The translations under genes were made by a program, and so were the position numbers. A DNA stretch of 64,000 nucleotides from Amycolatopsis thermalba (GTDB lineage: Bacteria > Actinomycetota > Actinomycetes > Mycobacteriales > Pseudonocardiaceae). Shown in pieces: positions 49,985 to 58,581 of the stretch (positions are counted from its first letter, which is position 1; the number at the start of each line of letters is the position of its first letter). Under the pieces are notes generated by a model that saw only the letters and a list, made by a program, of their open reading frames with translations, was not told the origin of the DNA and ran no database searches. Location of the stretch: positions 1 through 64,000 of the forward strand of contig NZ_PQHW01000007.1 in assembly GCF_003385215.1 (NCBI RefSeq), written 5' to 3'.

Positions 49985-51250
49985 GTGTCAGTCGATGTGC
50001 CCGTCTCCGTCCGCCCGGAGACGCGGCGGGTGAAGCTCGCGGTCGCCGCCGCGGGGATCTCGTCGTTCGCCCTGCTCTACGCGCCGCAACCGGTCCTGCC
50101 GCAGCTCGCCGCGCAGTACCACCTCGACCCCGGCTCGGCGTCGCTCGCGGTGTCGGTGGCGACCGGGGCGCTCGCGATCGCGGTGCTGCCGATCGCGGCG
50201 CTGTCGGAGATCGTGGGGCGGCGGCCGATCATCATCGCGTCGGTGACGCTGTCGGTCGTGCTGGGCCTGCTGATGCCGTTCGCGCCCTCGTACCCGGTGC
50301 TGTTGGTGCTGCGGGCGCTGCAGGGGATCGCGATCGCCGGGTTCCCGGGCGTGGCCTCCGCGTACCTGGTGGAGCAGCTCGGCAAGACCGGGGTGGCCGC
50401 GGCGGTGGGGGCGATGATCGCGGGCAACACGGTCGGCGGGATGCTCGGCCGGTTGTCCGCCGGGTTCAGCGCGGAGGCGCTGGGCTGGCACGGCGCGCTG
50501 GCCGTGGTCGCGGGCGTGGCGCTGGTGTGCAGCGCGATCACCGTGGTGTCGCTGCCCGCCGGTGCGCGGGCGCCGGGGGAGCGGTCGCGGGGCGTGCTGA
50601 GCGGGATGGGTCTGGCGTTGCGGCGGCCGGTGCTGCTGGCGCAGTACGGCGTGGCGCTGCTCGCGATGGGCGCGTTCGTGGCGATGTACAACGCGGCCGG
50701 GTTCCGGCTGACCGGGGACCTCGGCCTGTCCCCGGCGGTCGCGTCACTGGTGTTCCTCGCCTACGCGGTGGGCTCGGTGTCGTCGTCGAACGCGGGCCGG
50801 CTGGTCGCCCGGTTCGGACGGCCGCGCGCGGTGCTCGGCGGGCTGGCCGTGATGGCGAGCGGGATCCTGCTGACCCTGCCCGATTCGCTGCCGCTGGTGG
50901 TGCTCGGGTTCGTGGTGCTCACCGGCGGTTTCTTCGCCGCGCACGCGGTGGCCAACGGCTGGGCCGCGGCCGAGGCGCCGGAGGGCGCGCGCGGCCAGGC
51001 GTCCGGGATGTACACCCTGGCCTACTACCTGGGCAGCAGCGTCGGCGGCACGCTCGGCAGTGTGGTTTTCGGGCACTTCGGCTGGCGCTGGCTGGTCGGG
51101 GCTGCGGTGGTGTGGCTGGTGCTGGCTGGTGGGACGGTGGTCGGCCTGCGCGGGCGTGGTGTTCGGCGAGCGGTGGTCAGCCCTCCAGCAGGAAGTACTC
51201 GTTCCCGAACGGGTCGGCGAACCACGTCGCCATCACGCCCCACGGCATGA
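49985..51250 (+). CDS. MFS transporter (YnfM-like), LysR-linked
   Basis: A 421-residue major facilitator with about 12 membrane segments. SSFALLYAPQPVLPQLAAQY (segment 1 and loop) and EIVGRRPIIIAS (loop 2-3 motif GxxxDRxGRR-like) are the features of the YnfM/YbcL-type efflux carriers, which are usually driven by a divergent LysR gene as here. GTG 49985 is uncertain; ATG 49925 in frame would add 20 residues. The last 25 residues run antisense over the VOC gene (74-bp overlap) and look unlike a natural transporter tail. Confidence 0.85.
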   Translation: MSVDVPVSVRPETRRVKLAVAAAGISSFALLYAPQPVLPQLAAQYHLDPGSASLAVSVATGALAIAVLPIAALSEIVGRRPIIIASVTLSVVLGLLMPFAPSYPVLLVLRALQGIAIAGFPGVASAYLVEQLGKTGVAAAVGAMIAGNTVGGMLGRLSAGFSAEALGWHGALAVVAGVALVCSAITVVSLPAGARAPGERSRGVLSGMGLALRRPVLLAQYGVALLAMGAFVAMYNAAGFRLTGDLGLSPAVASLVFLAYAVGSVSSSNAGRLVARFGRPRAVLGGLAVMASGILLTLPDSLPLVVLGFVVLTGGFFAAHAVANGWAAAEAPEGARGQASGMYTLAYYLGSSVGGTLGSVVFGHFGWRWLVGAAVVWLVLAGGTVVGLRGRGVRRAVVSPPAGSTRSRTGRRTTSPSRPTA

Positions 51251-51548
51251 CCTGCGGTTCCCCCACGAACCGCACGCCGCGCGCGGTCATCTCGGCGTAG
51301 GCGGCGGCGACGTCCGGCGTGATCACCGTGATGCCGGTGCCGCCCGGGGCCACCGCGCGCTCGTAGACCTCCGGCTGCCCGAGCACGATCGACGTCCGCG
51401 CGCCCGGCGGCGCCACGGTCAGGAACCGGTGGACCGGCCCCAACCGCACGTCCTCCCGCTTCTCCCAGCCCAGCGTGCCGACGTAGAAGCGCAGAGCCTC
51501 CTCCTGGTCGCCGACCAGGATGGTGGCCGAGTGCAGGTGGGTGATCAC
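51177..51548 (-). CDS. VOC superfamily (glyoxalase/bleomycin-resistance-like) protein
   Basis: A 123-residue protein with two beta-alpha-beta-beta-beta halves: ATILVGDQEEALRFYVGTLGW at the N-terminus and ITPDVAAAYAEMTARGVRF, then WFADPFGNEYFLLEG at the C-terminus, the metal-site Glu pattern. Such proteins are isomerases, dioxygenases or drug-binding resistance proteins; which one is not clear. GTG 51548. It converges on and overlaps the MFS gene, and an AraC-like gene lies 24 bp upstream in the same direction. Confidence 0.88.
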   Translation of the reverse strand: MITHLHSATILVGDQEEALRFYVGTLGWEKREDVRLGPVHRFLTVAPPGARTSIVLGQPEVYERAVAPGGTGITVITPDVAAAYAEMTARGVRFVGEPQVMPWGVMATWFADPFGNEYFLLEG

Positions 51549-51572
51549 CCTCCGGACGCTACGGCGGCGCTC

Positions 51573-52346
51573 TCACCGGTGTCTTCTCCGTTCTTGCGCA
51601 TCGGCCGAGGCCAGCGCCGGCAGGGCGATCAGGACCGGCGGCGACCAGTCCTGACCCAGCTCCAGGTGCACGTCGCGCTGGTGCACCGGCGCCTCCGCGG
51701 ACACCCGGACCGCGCGCGGGCAGGCGCCGAGCACGGTGCGGCCCGGGATGAGCTGGGCCGCCGGGCCGGTGCCGGTGGGCAGTGCCGAGGACATCACCCA
51801 GTACGTGCCCGGTGGGACGCCGGGGAGCAGGAAATCGCCCGGTTCGGCCAGCAGCGTGCCGCTGACCGGGAACCCGCGCGCGGCGCGCTTGGAGAACAGC
51901 CCGACGTAGACCGCCGGGTTCGGGCCCAGCGCCATCAAGGCGGCCGGGCTCAGCCGGACCGTGCCCATGACCGTGCCGCCGCCCGCGCCCGGCACCGACA
52001 CCGGGTGCGGCGGTGAGCCGGTGAGCACGTCCGGCAGCCGCCGGAACTCGACGGGCGTGGTGCCGACCGCGGCGGTGAAGCGGGTGGTGAAGGTGCCGAC
52101 CGCGGAGAACCCCACCGCGTGGCAGATGTCGATGATCCGCTCGTCGGTCCGCAGGAGCAGCTGTTTGGCCTTCTCGAACCGGCGGGCCGTCAGGTACTGG
52201 CACGGCGGCATGCCCAGCTCCCGCGTGAACGTGCGGGCCAGGTGGAACGGGCTGTAGCCGACGTGGTCGGCGACGTCCCCCAGCCCCAGCGGTTCCGCCG
52301 CGTGCGTGGTGATGAACCGCGCGGCGCTGACGACTGCCTCGCGCAT
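51573..52346 (-). CDS. AraC family regulator with C-terminal ligand-type domain
   Basis: A 257-residue regulator with the double helix-turn-helix at the N-terminus: LGLGDVADHVGYSPFHLARTFTRELGMPPCQYL (core VADHVGYSPFHLARTF, about residues 22-55) and IIDICHAVGFSAVGTFTTRFTAAVGTTPVEFR. The C-terminal 140 residues are a beta-rich region of unknown ligand. ATG 52346 follows GAGGGGG; the longer in-frame start at 52424 adds unrelated sequence. It is probably co-transcribed with the VOC gene downstream and may respond to the same compound. Confidence 0.88.
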   Translation of the reverse strand: MREAVVSAARFITTHAAEPLGLGDVADHVGYSPFHLARTFTRELGMPPCQYLTARRFEKAKQLLLRTDERIIDICHAVGFSAVGTFTTRFTAAVGTTPVEFRRLPDVLTGSPPHPVSVPGAGGGTVMGTVRLSPAALMALGPNPAVYVGLFSKRAARGFPVSGTLLAEPGDFLLPGVPPGTYWVMSSALPTGTGPAAQLIPGRTVLGACPRAVRVSAEAPVHQRDVHLELGQDWSPPVLIALPALASADAQERRRHR

Positions 52347-52475
52347 GACGACCCCCTCGTCGATCCGGACATTTCGCGTGAGGTGATCCTGCACCAGGGG
52401 TACGACAATTTCGAGGGGCGTCACCGGCTGCCAGCGCCCGGCGACGCAGCGCAGACCAGCGCTGACCAGCGGCGA

Positions 52476-53114
52476 TCACTGCACCGCGGCGACCAGCAGC
52501 CCTCCGCCGACCGGCAGCAGCGCCGGCACCAGTCGTTCGTCCTCGCGGATGGCCCGCGCCAGTTCGCGCGCCGCGAGGGAGCCCGGCTCCCGCCGCTCGC
52601 CGCGGGCCGCGTCCGTCACGCCGTGGAACGCGATCACCCCGCCCGGCCGCAGCAGCTGCACGCCGTGCTCGTAGTAGCGCGGGTACTCGGCCCGCGCCGC
52701 GTCCACGAACACCAGGTCGTACCCGCCGCTGGTCAGCCGCGGCAGCACGTCCAGCGCCCGGCCCATGATCAGCCGCGTCCGCCCGGGCGGGTACCCGGCC
52801 TCGCGGAACGTCCGCCGCGCCGCCTGGTGGTGCTCCGGCTCGATGTCGATCGAGGTCAGGACCCCGTCCGGCGCCATGCCGCGCAGCAGGTAGAGCCCGC
52901 TGACCCCGATGCCGGTGCCGATCTCGACCACCGCGCGGGCCCGCAGGCTCGTCGCCAGGAAGCACAGCGCCGCCCCGGTCGCGGGTCCGAGCGCCGCGCA
53001 GCCCAGCTCCGCCGAGCGCGCCCGTGCGGCGAGCAGCGCGGCGTCGGCCGGGTGGTCGGGCAGGTAGCCCTCGGCGTGGTCGCCGCCACTCGCCGCGAGC
53101 GTCTCGGAGGTCAC
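52476..53114 (-). CDS. SAM-dependent O-methyltransferase (Rv1220c type)
   Basis: A 212-residue class I methyltransferase of the catechol/caffeoyl-CoA O-methyltransferase type. It shows [19 protein letters not shown] (SAM motif I, about residue 80), [15 protein letters not shown] (motif II, about 102), and [32 protein letters not shown] (metal-binding Asp; core [12 protein letters not shown], about 145). GTG 53114. The position next to sigE equals Rv1220c-Rv1221. The substrate is unknown; no role in sigma regulation is implied by sequence. Confidence 0.9.
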   Translation of the reverse strand: MTSETLAASGGDHAEGYLPDHPADAALLAARARSAELGCAALGPATGAALCFLATSLRARAVVEIGTGIGVSGLYLLRGMAPDGVLTSIDIEPEHHQAARRTFREAGYPPGRTRLIMGRALDVLPRLTSGGYDLVFVDAARAEYPRYYEHGVQLLRPGGVIAFHGVTDAARGERREPGSLAARELARAIREDERLVPALLPVGGGLLVAAVQ

Positions 53115-53251
53115 GCGCGCAAGGTTAGCGCTGGTCGTCGCCAAACCCGCGGAAGACGTGCACACTTCTCTCAGGCGGCTCTCAGTCTCGTCTCACTACC
53201 CACATAAGGAGAGAGGCCAAGCTGGGTCTCAACGGGCACCAGGGGTACCCG

Positions 53252-53277
53252 GGAACACAGTGCGGATGGCCCGCGTT
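53252..53277 (+). promoter_or_regulatory. ECF-type promoter in front of sigE
   Basis: GGAAC (53252-53256), 17 bp, then CGTT (53274-53277), the consensus for SigE/SigH-class ECF sigma factors, 28 bp before the chosen sigE ATG. Autoregulation by SigE is the natural reading. It also overlaps an upstream in-frame ATG (53266), which argues that the mRNA from this promoter starts translation at 53305. Confidence 0.75.
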
Positions 53278-53304
53278 GGACAGATCAGTTGGGAGAACAG
53301 CCTG

Positions 53305-53922
53305 ATGGAGGTGCCGTCCCCCACGATGCAGAACAGCCTGAAGAACGAGCAGGTCGAGGGCCACCCGGTCACGGTCGACGAGTCCGCGTGGACCCCGCCG
53401 TCGTGGGACGAGGTCGTCCGCGAGCACGGCGACCGCGTCTACCGCCTGGCGTACCGCCTGACCGGCAACAGCCACGACGCCGAGGACCTCACCCAGGAGA
53501 CGTTCATCCGGGTGTTCCGCTCGCTGGCGTCCTACAAGCCGGGCACCTTCGAGGGCTGGCTGCACCGCATCACCACGAACCTGTTCCTGGACATGGCGCG
53601 CCGCCGCTCGCGGGTGCGCATGGAGGGGCTGCCCGAGGACACCGACCGCATCGTCGGTGACGACCCGAGCCCCGAGCAGGTGTACAGCGACACCCACCTG
53701 GACCCGGACCTGCAGGCCGCGCTCGACGAGCTGCCGCCGGAGTTCCGCGCCGCCGTGGTGCTGTGCGACGTCGAAGGGCTTTCCTACGAGGAGATCGGTG
53801 CGACGCTCGGCGTGAAGCTGGGCACCGTGCGCAGCCGGATCCACCGCGGCCGGCAGGCGCTGCGTGCCTCGCTCGAACGGCGCCGGGCGGCCAAGGAGGA
53901 ATCCGTGGGGGTTTCCGCATGA
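53305..53922 (+). CDS. sigE: ECF RNA polymerase sigma factor SigE
   Basis: A 205-residue extracytoplasmic stress sigma factor. Sigma region 2 ([38 protein letters not shown], core [16 protein letters not shown], about residues 45-85) and region 4 ([41 protein letters not shown], core [19 protein letters not shown], about 140-185) are intact. ATG 53305 follows GGGAGA by 9 bases and lies downstream of the ECF-type promoter; ATG 53266 would be used only by a longer transcript. rseA, htrA and tatB follow, as in Rv1221-Rv1224. It responds to envelope and surface stress in mycobacteria. Confidence 0.93.
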   Translation: MEVPSPTMQNSLKNEQVEGHPVTVDESAWTPPSWDEVVREHGDRVYRLAYRLTGNSHDAEDLTQETFIRVFRSLASYKPGTFEGWLHRITTNLFLDMARRRSRVRMEGLPEDTDRIVGDDPSPEQVYSDTHLDPDLQAALDELPPEFRAAVVLCDVEGLSYEEIGATLGVKLGTVRSRIHRGRQALRASLERRRAAKEESVGVSA

Positions 53923-54572
53923 GCGAACTGCGAGGCTGGGGCCTGCCCGAGTCTCACCTGCTTCCCGACGCCGTCGTCGCCTTCGTGGACGGCGAGATGA
54001 GCCTGGGCGCCCGCGAGCGTGCCGCGTCGCACGTCGCGCGCTGCCCGATCTGCGCGGCCGAGGTGACGTCGCAGCGCCAGGTGCGCGCGGCCGTCCGGCA
54101 CGCGGGAGCACCGTCGATGCCGGCCAGCCTGCTGGCGAGCCTGCGCAACATCCCGCAGGACACCGACCTGCCCACCAGTCCCGACAACCTCGCGGTGACC
54201 GAGGACGGCCAGCTGGTCGCGATCCAGCGGCCGGACCGCGTCGCCGGCCTCAAATCGTCCCCTTTTGGGTCGTCGGCGCCGCTCGGGTCGAGCGCGCCTC
54301 TCGGTAGCGGTTCCGCCGTGCTGGGCGGGCAGCGTCAACCGTCGGTGCGGCGCCGGGTCGCGCAGGGTGCCGGGGTGGCCGTGTCCGGCCTGGTGCTGAG
54401 CGCGCTCGCGCTCGTGGTGACCTCGTCGACCGGCGGCGATCCGACCCAGGCCAACCCGGAGCCGGGGCAGGCCCCCGCGCCCGGCGTGCTGCGTGCCCAG
54501 CTCGGCGGCGAGCCGAGCGCACCGGCCACCACCACGACCACCACCACCCCTGCCCCAGTGGCCGGTCGCTGA
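53919..54572 (+). CDS. rseA: Anti-sigma-E factor RseA
   Basis: A 217-residue ZAS-type anti-sigma factor. The zinc motif HVARCPIC (HxxxCxxC, about residues 37-44) is in an N-terminal helical domain that would hold SigE. A Gly/Ser-rich stretch with repeated [15 protein letters not shown], a membrane helix ([15 protein letters not shown], about 155-170) and a Thr/Pro-rich outer tail follow. The ATG overlaps the sigE stop (ATGA), so the pair is made together. The membrane anchor differs from the soluble M. tuberculosis form; signal-dependent proteolysis is plausible. Confidence 0.92.
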   Translation: MSELRGWGLPESHLLPDAVVAFVDGEMSLGARERAASHVARCPICAAEVTSQRQVRAAVRHAGAPSMPASLLASLRNIPQDTDLPTSPDNLAVTEDGQLVAIQRPDRVAGLKSSPFGSSAPLGSSAPLGSGSAVLGGQRQPSVRRRVAQGAGVAVSGLVLSALALVVTSSTGGDPTQANPEPGQAPAPGVLRAQLGGEPSAPATTTTTTTPAPVAGR

Positions 54573-54653
54573 CGCGCCCTTCACCGCCCGCGCGGGACAA
54601 TCGGTGGCGTAGGGTCGCGCCGACAACACGACGAGCCAGCCACCCGGGGAACG

Positions 54654-56177
54654 ATGAGTCAGCCGAATCCACCACAGGACAGCGCCGGCGCGGAACCGCG
54701 GCTGGCGCCGCGCCCGCTGGACCGGCCGCCGGTGGATCCCGCGGAGGCCGGTGTGTTCGGCCGCCCGCACGGCGTGGACGGCGCCTTCGACAAGCTCTAC
54801 ACCCCCGGCACGCGCAACGGCGACAAGATCGCGTCCACGCCGCCGGCGCCGGAGTCGCTGGCCGAGGCCTTCGGCCGCCCGCCCGGCGCGGAGGACGTGC
54901 GGCTCCAGCGGCCCGCCGGGGACAACGGCAGGCACCCGGGCGGTGAGCCGGAGCCGCCGCTGTGGTCCCGGATGACCGACCCGTGGCGCGATCCGGGTTC
55001 GGCCGCGGTGCTGTCCCGCCCGGCGCTCGATCCCGACGACTCCGACGACTCCGACGCCGACCGTCCGCGCAGCGCCCAGCTGTCGCTGCCGGAGCTGCTG
55101 TTCGGCCGCCGGGTCAAGCCGGTCGCGCTGGGCCTGCTCGGGGTGATCTGCCTGCTCATCGGCGCGGTCGGCGGCCTGATCGGCTGGTGGCTCGGCGGCG
55201 CGGGTGACTCGCTGACCGGCTCGGCGACGATTTCCGAGGCCGAGGCTGGCAAGGAACGCGCGCCCGGCTCGATCGCCGACATCGCGCAGCGCGTCGCGCC
55301 CGCGGTCATCTCGATCGAGGTCAAGTCCGGCCAGTCCGGCAGCGTCGGCTCGGGCGTGATGATCGACCCGCAGGGCTACGCGATCACCAACAACCACGTC
55401 ATTTCGCTGGCCACGAGCGATCCGCAGGCCAAGATCACCGCGGTGTTCACCGACGGCACCCGCACCGAGGCGCGGGTCGTCGGGACGGACCCGAAGACGG
55501 ACCTGGCCGTGATCAAGGTGGCCGTGTCCAATCCGACGGTGCTGCAGATCGGCGACCCGGCCAGCCTCGAACCGGGCGATTCGGTGATCGCCGTCGGCTC
55601 GCCGCTGGGGCTGGAGAACACCGTGACCTCGGGCATCGTCAGCGCGCTGCACCGGCCGGTCACCGCGGCGGGGGAGAACGGCGAGCCGCCGGTCACCTAC
55701 GACGCCATCCAGACCGACGCGCCCATCAACCGCGGCAACTCGGGCGGGGCGCTGGTCGACTCCACGGGCGCGCTGGTCGGCATCAACTCGTCGATCCGCA
55801 CCGATGGTGGTCAGGACGGTTCGGGCGGCAGCATCGGCATCGGGTTCGCGATCCCGGCCGACGACGCCATCAAGATCGCGCGGACGCTCATCAGCAGTGG
55901 TCAGGTCAAGCACGCCGACATCGGGGTGAACGCGGCGTCGGTGGCGGCGGAGACGTCGGAGGGCGCGCAGGTGCTCAACGTCGCCGACGGTGGCCCGGCC
56001 GCGCGGGCCGGCATCGCGGAGGGCGACGTCATCACCAAGCTCGGTGACCGGCTGGTGCGCAACGCCGCGGAGCTGACGGTGGCGGTGCGGCAGCACGAGA
56101 TCGGCGAAACGGTGCCGGTGCAGCTGGTGCGGCAGGGGCGGACGCTCATGGTCGACGTGACGCTGGGCTCGGACTGA
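54654..56177 (+). CDS. htrA: HtrA-family serine protease with PDZ domain
   Basis: A 507-residue envelope protease. A long disordered cytosolic N-terminus (about 150 residues, Pro/Asp-rich) leads to a membrane helix (VALGLLGVICLLIGAVGGLIGWW, about 158-180), then the trypsin-like domain with catalytic His (AITNNHVISL, about 245), Asp (DPKTDLAVIKV, about 283) and Ser (INRGNSGGALVD, about 364), and a C-terminal PDZ domain (ADGGPAARAGIAEGDVI, about 445). It degrades or refolds damaged exported proteins and acts downstream of SigE; order equals Rv1223. Confidence 0.95.
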   Translation: MSQPNPPQDSAGAEPRLAPRPLDRPPVDPAEAGVFGRPHGVDGAFDKLYTPGTRNGDKIASTPPAPESLAEAFGRPPGAEDVRLQRPAGDNGRHPGGEPEPPLWSRMTDPWRDPGSAAVLSRPALDPDDSDDSDADRPRSAQLSLPELLFGRRVKPVALGLLGVICLLIGAVGGLIGWWLGGAGDSLTGSATISEAEAGKERAPGSIADIAQRVAPAVISIEVKSGQSGSVGSGVMIDPQGYAITNNHVISLATSDPQAKITAVFTDGTRTEARVVGTDPKTDLAVIKVAVSNPTVLQIGDPASLEPGDSVIAVGSPLGLENTVTSGIVSALHRPVTAAGENGEPPVTYDAIQTDAPINRGNSGGALVDSTGALVGINSSIRTDGGQDGSGGSIGIGFAIPADDAIKIARTLISSGQVKHADIGVNAASVAAETSEGAQVLNVADGGPAARAGIAEGDVITKLGDRLVRNAAELTVAVRQHEIGETVPVQLVRQGRTLMVDVTLGSD

Positions 56178-56279
56178 CGGCGCGGTAGCCGAGACGTGAA
56201 CTCCTCGATCAGCGGTGGACCGGGGCTGTCGCCGAGGTAACCTGGGAGAGCTACGGCCGTGTGAGGCGGAGGTTCGCGA

Positions 56280-56690
56280 ATGTTCGAAAGCGTTGGCTGG
56301 GGCGAGATCCTCGTCCTGATCGTCGCGGGCCTGTTCATCCTCGGCCCGGAGCGACTGCCCGAGGCGGCCGCGTGGCTGGGCCGCAGCGTGCGGAAGGTGC
56401 GCGACTTCGCGAACGGCGCGCGGCAGCAGCTGAAGGACGAGATGGGCTCGGACTTCGAGCAGTTCCAGAAGCCGCTGGAGGACCTGCGGCAGCTGCGCAA
56501 CTTCGACCCGCGCCGGGCGGTGACGCAGCACCTCTTCGACGGTGACCCGGACCCGCTCGGGATCAACGGCCTGTCGGGCGGAAGCGTGAAGCCGAACGGC
56601 TACCCCGCGGCGGCCAGCCCGGCCACCAAGGCGGAGCCGGAGCCACTCAAGCCAGGCGAGAAGCCACCGGTGGACCCCGACGCCACCTGA
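56280..56690 (+). CDS. tatB: Sec-independent protein translocase TatB
   Basis: A 136-residue Tat component. An N-terminal membrane helix ([31 protein letters not shown]; core [17 protein letters not shown] with the invariant Gly-Pro hinge) is followed by a charged amphipathic helix and a Pro-rich tail. TatB binds Tat signal peptides, such as the one predicted for the oxidoreductase at 6.8 kb, together with TatC (not in this window). ATG 56280 follows GGAGG. A strong terminator follows. The position after htrA equals Rv1224. Confidence 0.95.
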   Translation: MFESVGWGEILVLIVAGLFILGPERLPEAAAWLGRSVRKVRDFANGARQQLKDEMGSDFEQFQKPLEDLRQLRNFDPRRAVTQHLFDGDPDPLGINGLSGGSVKPNGYPAAASPATKAEPEPLKPGEKPPVDPDAT

Positions 56691-56698
56691 GCAAAGAA

Positions 56699-56727
56699 GG
56701 CGCCCCTGACGGGGCGCTCTTTTTTTG
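56699..56727 (+). terminator. Rho-independent terminator after tatB
   Basis: GGCGCCCC-TGAC-GGGGCGC stem-loop followed by TCTTTTTTT, nine bases after the tatB stop. It probably ends the sigE-rseA-htrA-tatB transcript(s). Confidence 0.92.
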
Positions 56728-56752
56728 GGAGCGTGCCCGAAAACCGCCGGCC

Positions 56753-56960
56753 GGCAACGCAACAGCACCGACTACCCCAAGGGCCGCGCGGCAGCCCTGC
56801 ACAACCCCCGCCCGGCAACGCAACAGCACCGACTACCCCAAGGGCCGCGCGGCAGCCCTGCACAACCCCCGCCTGGCAACGCAACAGCACCGACTACCCC
56901 AAGGGCCGCGCGGCAGCCCTGCACAACCCCCGCCTGGCAACGCAGCAGGACCGACTACCC
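56753..56960 (+). repeat. 61-bp tandem repeat, three full units and a partial fourth
   Basis: Units start at 56753, 56814, 56875 and 56936 with GGCAACGCA(A/G)CAG and contain ACCGACTACCCCAAGGGCCG and GGCAGCCCTGCACAACCCC. Units are nearly identical, differing by C/T near the end. The period is not a multiple of three, and no single frame is favoured, so it is not coding. It lies in the 736-bp gap between tatB and apbC. Confidence 0.92.
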
Positions 56961-56967
56961 CAACCAG

Positions 56968-57092
56968 ACCTCCCCCGCCCCCGATCCACAGCCGGTCTTT
57001 GGTCGCCGATCAGGCGTGTCAAGGTACTCTTTCCCGCCTTGACACGCCTGCTCGGCGACCGAAACACAATTCAGGAGCGGGGGCGGGGGTGG
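56968..57092. repeat. Dispersed palindromic repeat family A, copy 2
   Basis: Same plan as 42721-42840: outer C-rich arm CCTCCCCCGCCCCCGATCC and G-rich arm CAGGAGCGGGGGCGGGGG, an inner stem TCGCCGA-CAGGCGTGTCAAGG pairing with CCTTGACACGCCTG-TCGGCGA, and loop TACTCTTTCCCG. The loop (CTTTCCCGCCTTGAC) and the stem-flanking ACAATT are shared with copy 1, while stem bases differ yet stay paired. Confidence 0.82.
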
Positions 57093-57169
57093 TCGGAAGG
57101 TGACCGTTCGGCGCCGTGAGGCGCTCCCGCCCGCAGGGCGGGCTCTCCGCCTGCCCAAGGCGCGGGTTT

Positions 57170-57258
57170 AAAGATCAAAAGATGTCCTCGCCGGACGGGC
57201 AGGCTCCGGGATGACGGGGGACCGTTGTTGTCTCACCTCGGGTGGGTGGTCGCTGGGT
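57170..57258 (+). repeat. Dispersed intergenic repeat family B, copy 2
   Basis: Matches 18744-18829 in its 45-bp left part (AAAGATCAAAAGATGTCC through CCGGGATGAC) and its 19-bp right end GGGTGGGTGGTCGCTGGGT; the middle differs. Like copy 1 it lies between convergent genes. Its right end merges into the long palindrome that follows. Confidence 0.75.
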
Positions 57259-57402
57259 GGTCATCCCGTCGCCTTCCGGTTTGTGCATATCACCTTGAGC
57301 CAGGGCCGCAAGGTTGGCATGTTCGGCCGCCGGTTGGCGGCCTGGGTTGCGGCCCTGGCCCAAGGTGATCGTCACGTGTCAGGCGACGGGATGACCACCC
57401 AG
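57253..57402. repeat. 150-bp nested palindrome
   Basis: Three nested stems. The first is a perfect 21-bp arm (57253-57273, starting CTGGGTGGTCATCC) with 57382-57402. The second is a 23-bp arm with one mismatch (57289-57311, starting ATCACCTTGAGCC) with 57347-57369. The innermost is GGCCGCC-GGTT-GGCGGCC (57325-57342). No open frame is favoured. The structure resembles a small MITE-like or REP-type element, or a very strong bidirectional terminator for tatB/apbC. Confidence 0.85.
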
Positions 57403-57426
57403 CTACCTTGGGTTCTCAAGCCCCGG

Positions 57427-58572
57427 CTAGCGGCCGCTGGGGCTCAGGTTGAGCATCTTGCCCGCCAGCCCGCGCGCCCGCACCGAGAGCTTCTTCGCCA
57501 CGTCCTGGAGGACCTGCGACGCCTGGGCCTCCGGCTCCGCCAGCACCAGCGGCGTCCCCGCGTCGCCCTGCTCACGCAGGCGCGGGTCGAGCGGGACCTG
57601 GCCCAGCAGCGGCACCTCCGTGCCCACCGACTTCGACAGCGACTCCGCCACCGTCCGGCCGCCGCCGGAGCCGAAGATCTCCATCCGCTCCCCGGACGGC
57701 GTCTCCAGCCACGACATGTTCTCGATGACCCCGGCGATCCGCTGCCGCGTCTGCATCGCGATCGCGCCGGCCCGCTCGGCGACCTCGGCCGCCGCCTGCT
57801 GCGGCGTGGTCACCACCAGGATCTCCGCGTTCGGGATCAGCTGCGCGACCGAGATCGCGATGTCCCCGGTGCCCGGCGGCAGGTCCAGCAGCAGGATGTC
57901 CAGATCGCCCCAGAACACGTCGGCCAGGAACTGCTGCAGCGCGCGGTGCAGCATCGGCCCGCGCCACACCACCGGCGTGTTGCCCGAGGTGAACATGCCG
58001 ATCGAGATGACCTTCACGCCGTGCGCCTGCGGCGGCATGATCATCTGCTCGACCTTCGTCGGCTTCTCGCGCGCGCCCAGCATGCGCGGCACCGAGTGAC
58101 CGTAGATGTCCGCGTCGACCACGCCGACCGACAGCCCGCGCTGGGCCATCGCCACCGCCAGGTTGACCGTCACGCTCGATTTGCCGACCCCGCCCTTGCC
58201 GGACGCGACGCAGTACACCCGCGTCATCGAGCCCGGCTGGGCGAACGGGATGACCGGTTCCGCCGAATCCCCGCGCAGCTGTTTCCGCAGCTCGGTGCGT
58301 TGCTCGTCGCTCATCACGTCGAGCTCCACCCGGACCTCGCGCACACCGGGGAGCTTGCCGACCGCGGCCTGGGTGTCCTTGGTGATGGTGTCCTTGAGCG
58401 GACAGCCGGCGACCGTCAGATACACCGCGACCGTGACGACGCCGTCCTCGCTGACCGCGACGTCCTTGACCATTCCGAGGTCCGTGATGGGCTTGCGGAT
58501 CTCGGGGTCGTGAACGTCCTTCAGCGCCGCGCGGACGTCCTCGGCGCTGGGGATCTGCTGCGTACTGGTCAC
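57427..58572 (-). CDS. apbC: Mrp/ApbC P-loop ATPase, iron-sulfur carrier
   Basis: A 381-residue MinD/Mrp-type ATPase. The N-terminal DUF59 domain (VRAALKDVHDPEIRKPITDLGMV, core DVHDPEIRKPI, about residue 14) is followed by the deviant Walker A CVASGKGGVGKSSVTVNLA (about 130), VGVVDADIYGHSVPRML and LDILLLDLPPGTGD (about 235). The C-terminal CxxC found in many Mrp proteins is replaced (NMSWLETPSGERMEIFG), as in other actinobacterial homologues, so cluster binding must differ. It corresponds to Rv1229c. GTG 58572 follows GTGGGG. Confidence 0.93.
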   Translation of the reverse strand: MTSTQQIPSAEDVRAALKDVHDPEIRKPITDLGMVKDVAVSEDGVVTVAVYLTVAGCPLKDTITKDTQAAVGKLPGVREVRVELDVMSDEQRTELRKQLRGDSAEPVIPFAQPGSMTRVYCVASGKGGVGKSSVTVNLAVAMAQRGLSVGVVDADIYGHSVPRMLGAREKPTKVEQMIMPPQAHGVKVISIGMFTSGNTPVVWRGPMLHRALQQFLADVFWGDLDILLLDLPPGTGDIAISVAQLIPNAEILVVTTPQQAAAEVAERAGAIAMQTRQRIAGVIENMSWLETPSGERMEIFGSGGGRTVAESLSKSVGTEVPLLGQVPLDPRLREQGDAGTPLVLAEPEAQASQVLQDVAKKLSVRARGLAGKMLNLSPSGR

Positions 58573-58581
58573 CCCACCATG

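Noticed and set aside
53784-56768. A 994-codon open frame antisense to sigE-rseA-htrA-tatB
   Set aside because: It lies opposite four genes with clear domain evidence. Its translation is His/Arg/Asp-rich without domains, as expected from high-GC codon bias.
56753-56960. Possible CRISPR array
   Set aside because: The 61-bp units follow each other directly with no unique spacers, and no cas genes are present.
57253-57402. Complete insertion sequence
   Set aside because: Inverted arms are present but there is no transposase frame inside, and no obvious target-site duplication at the ends.
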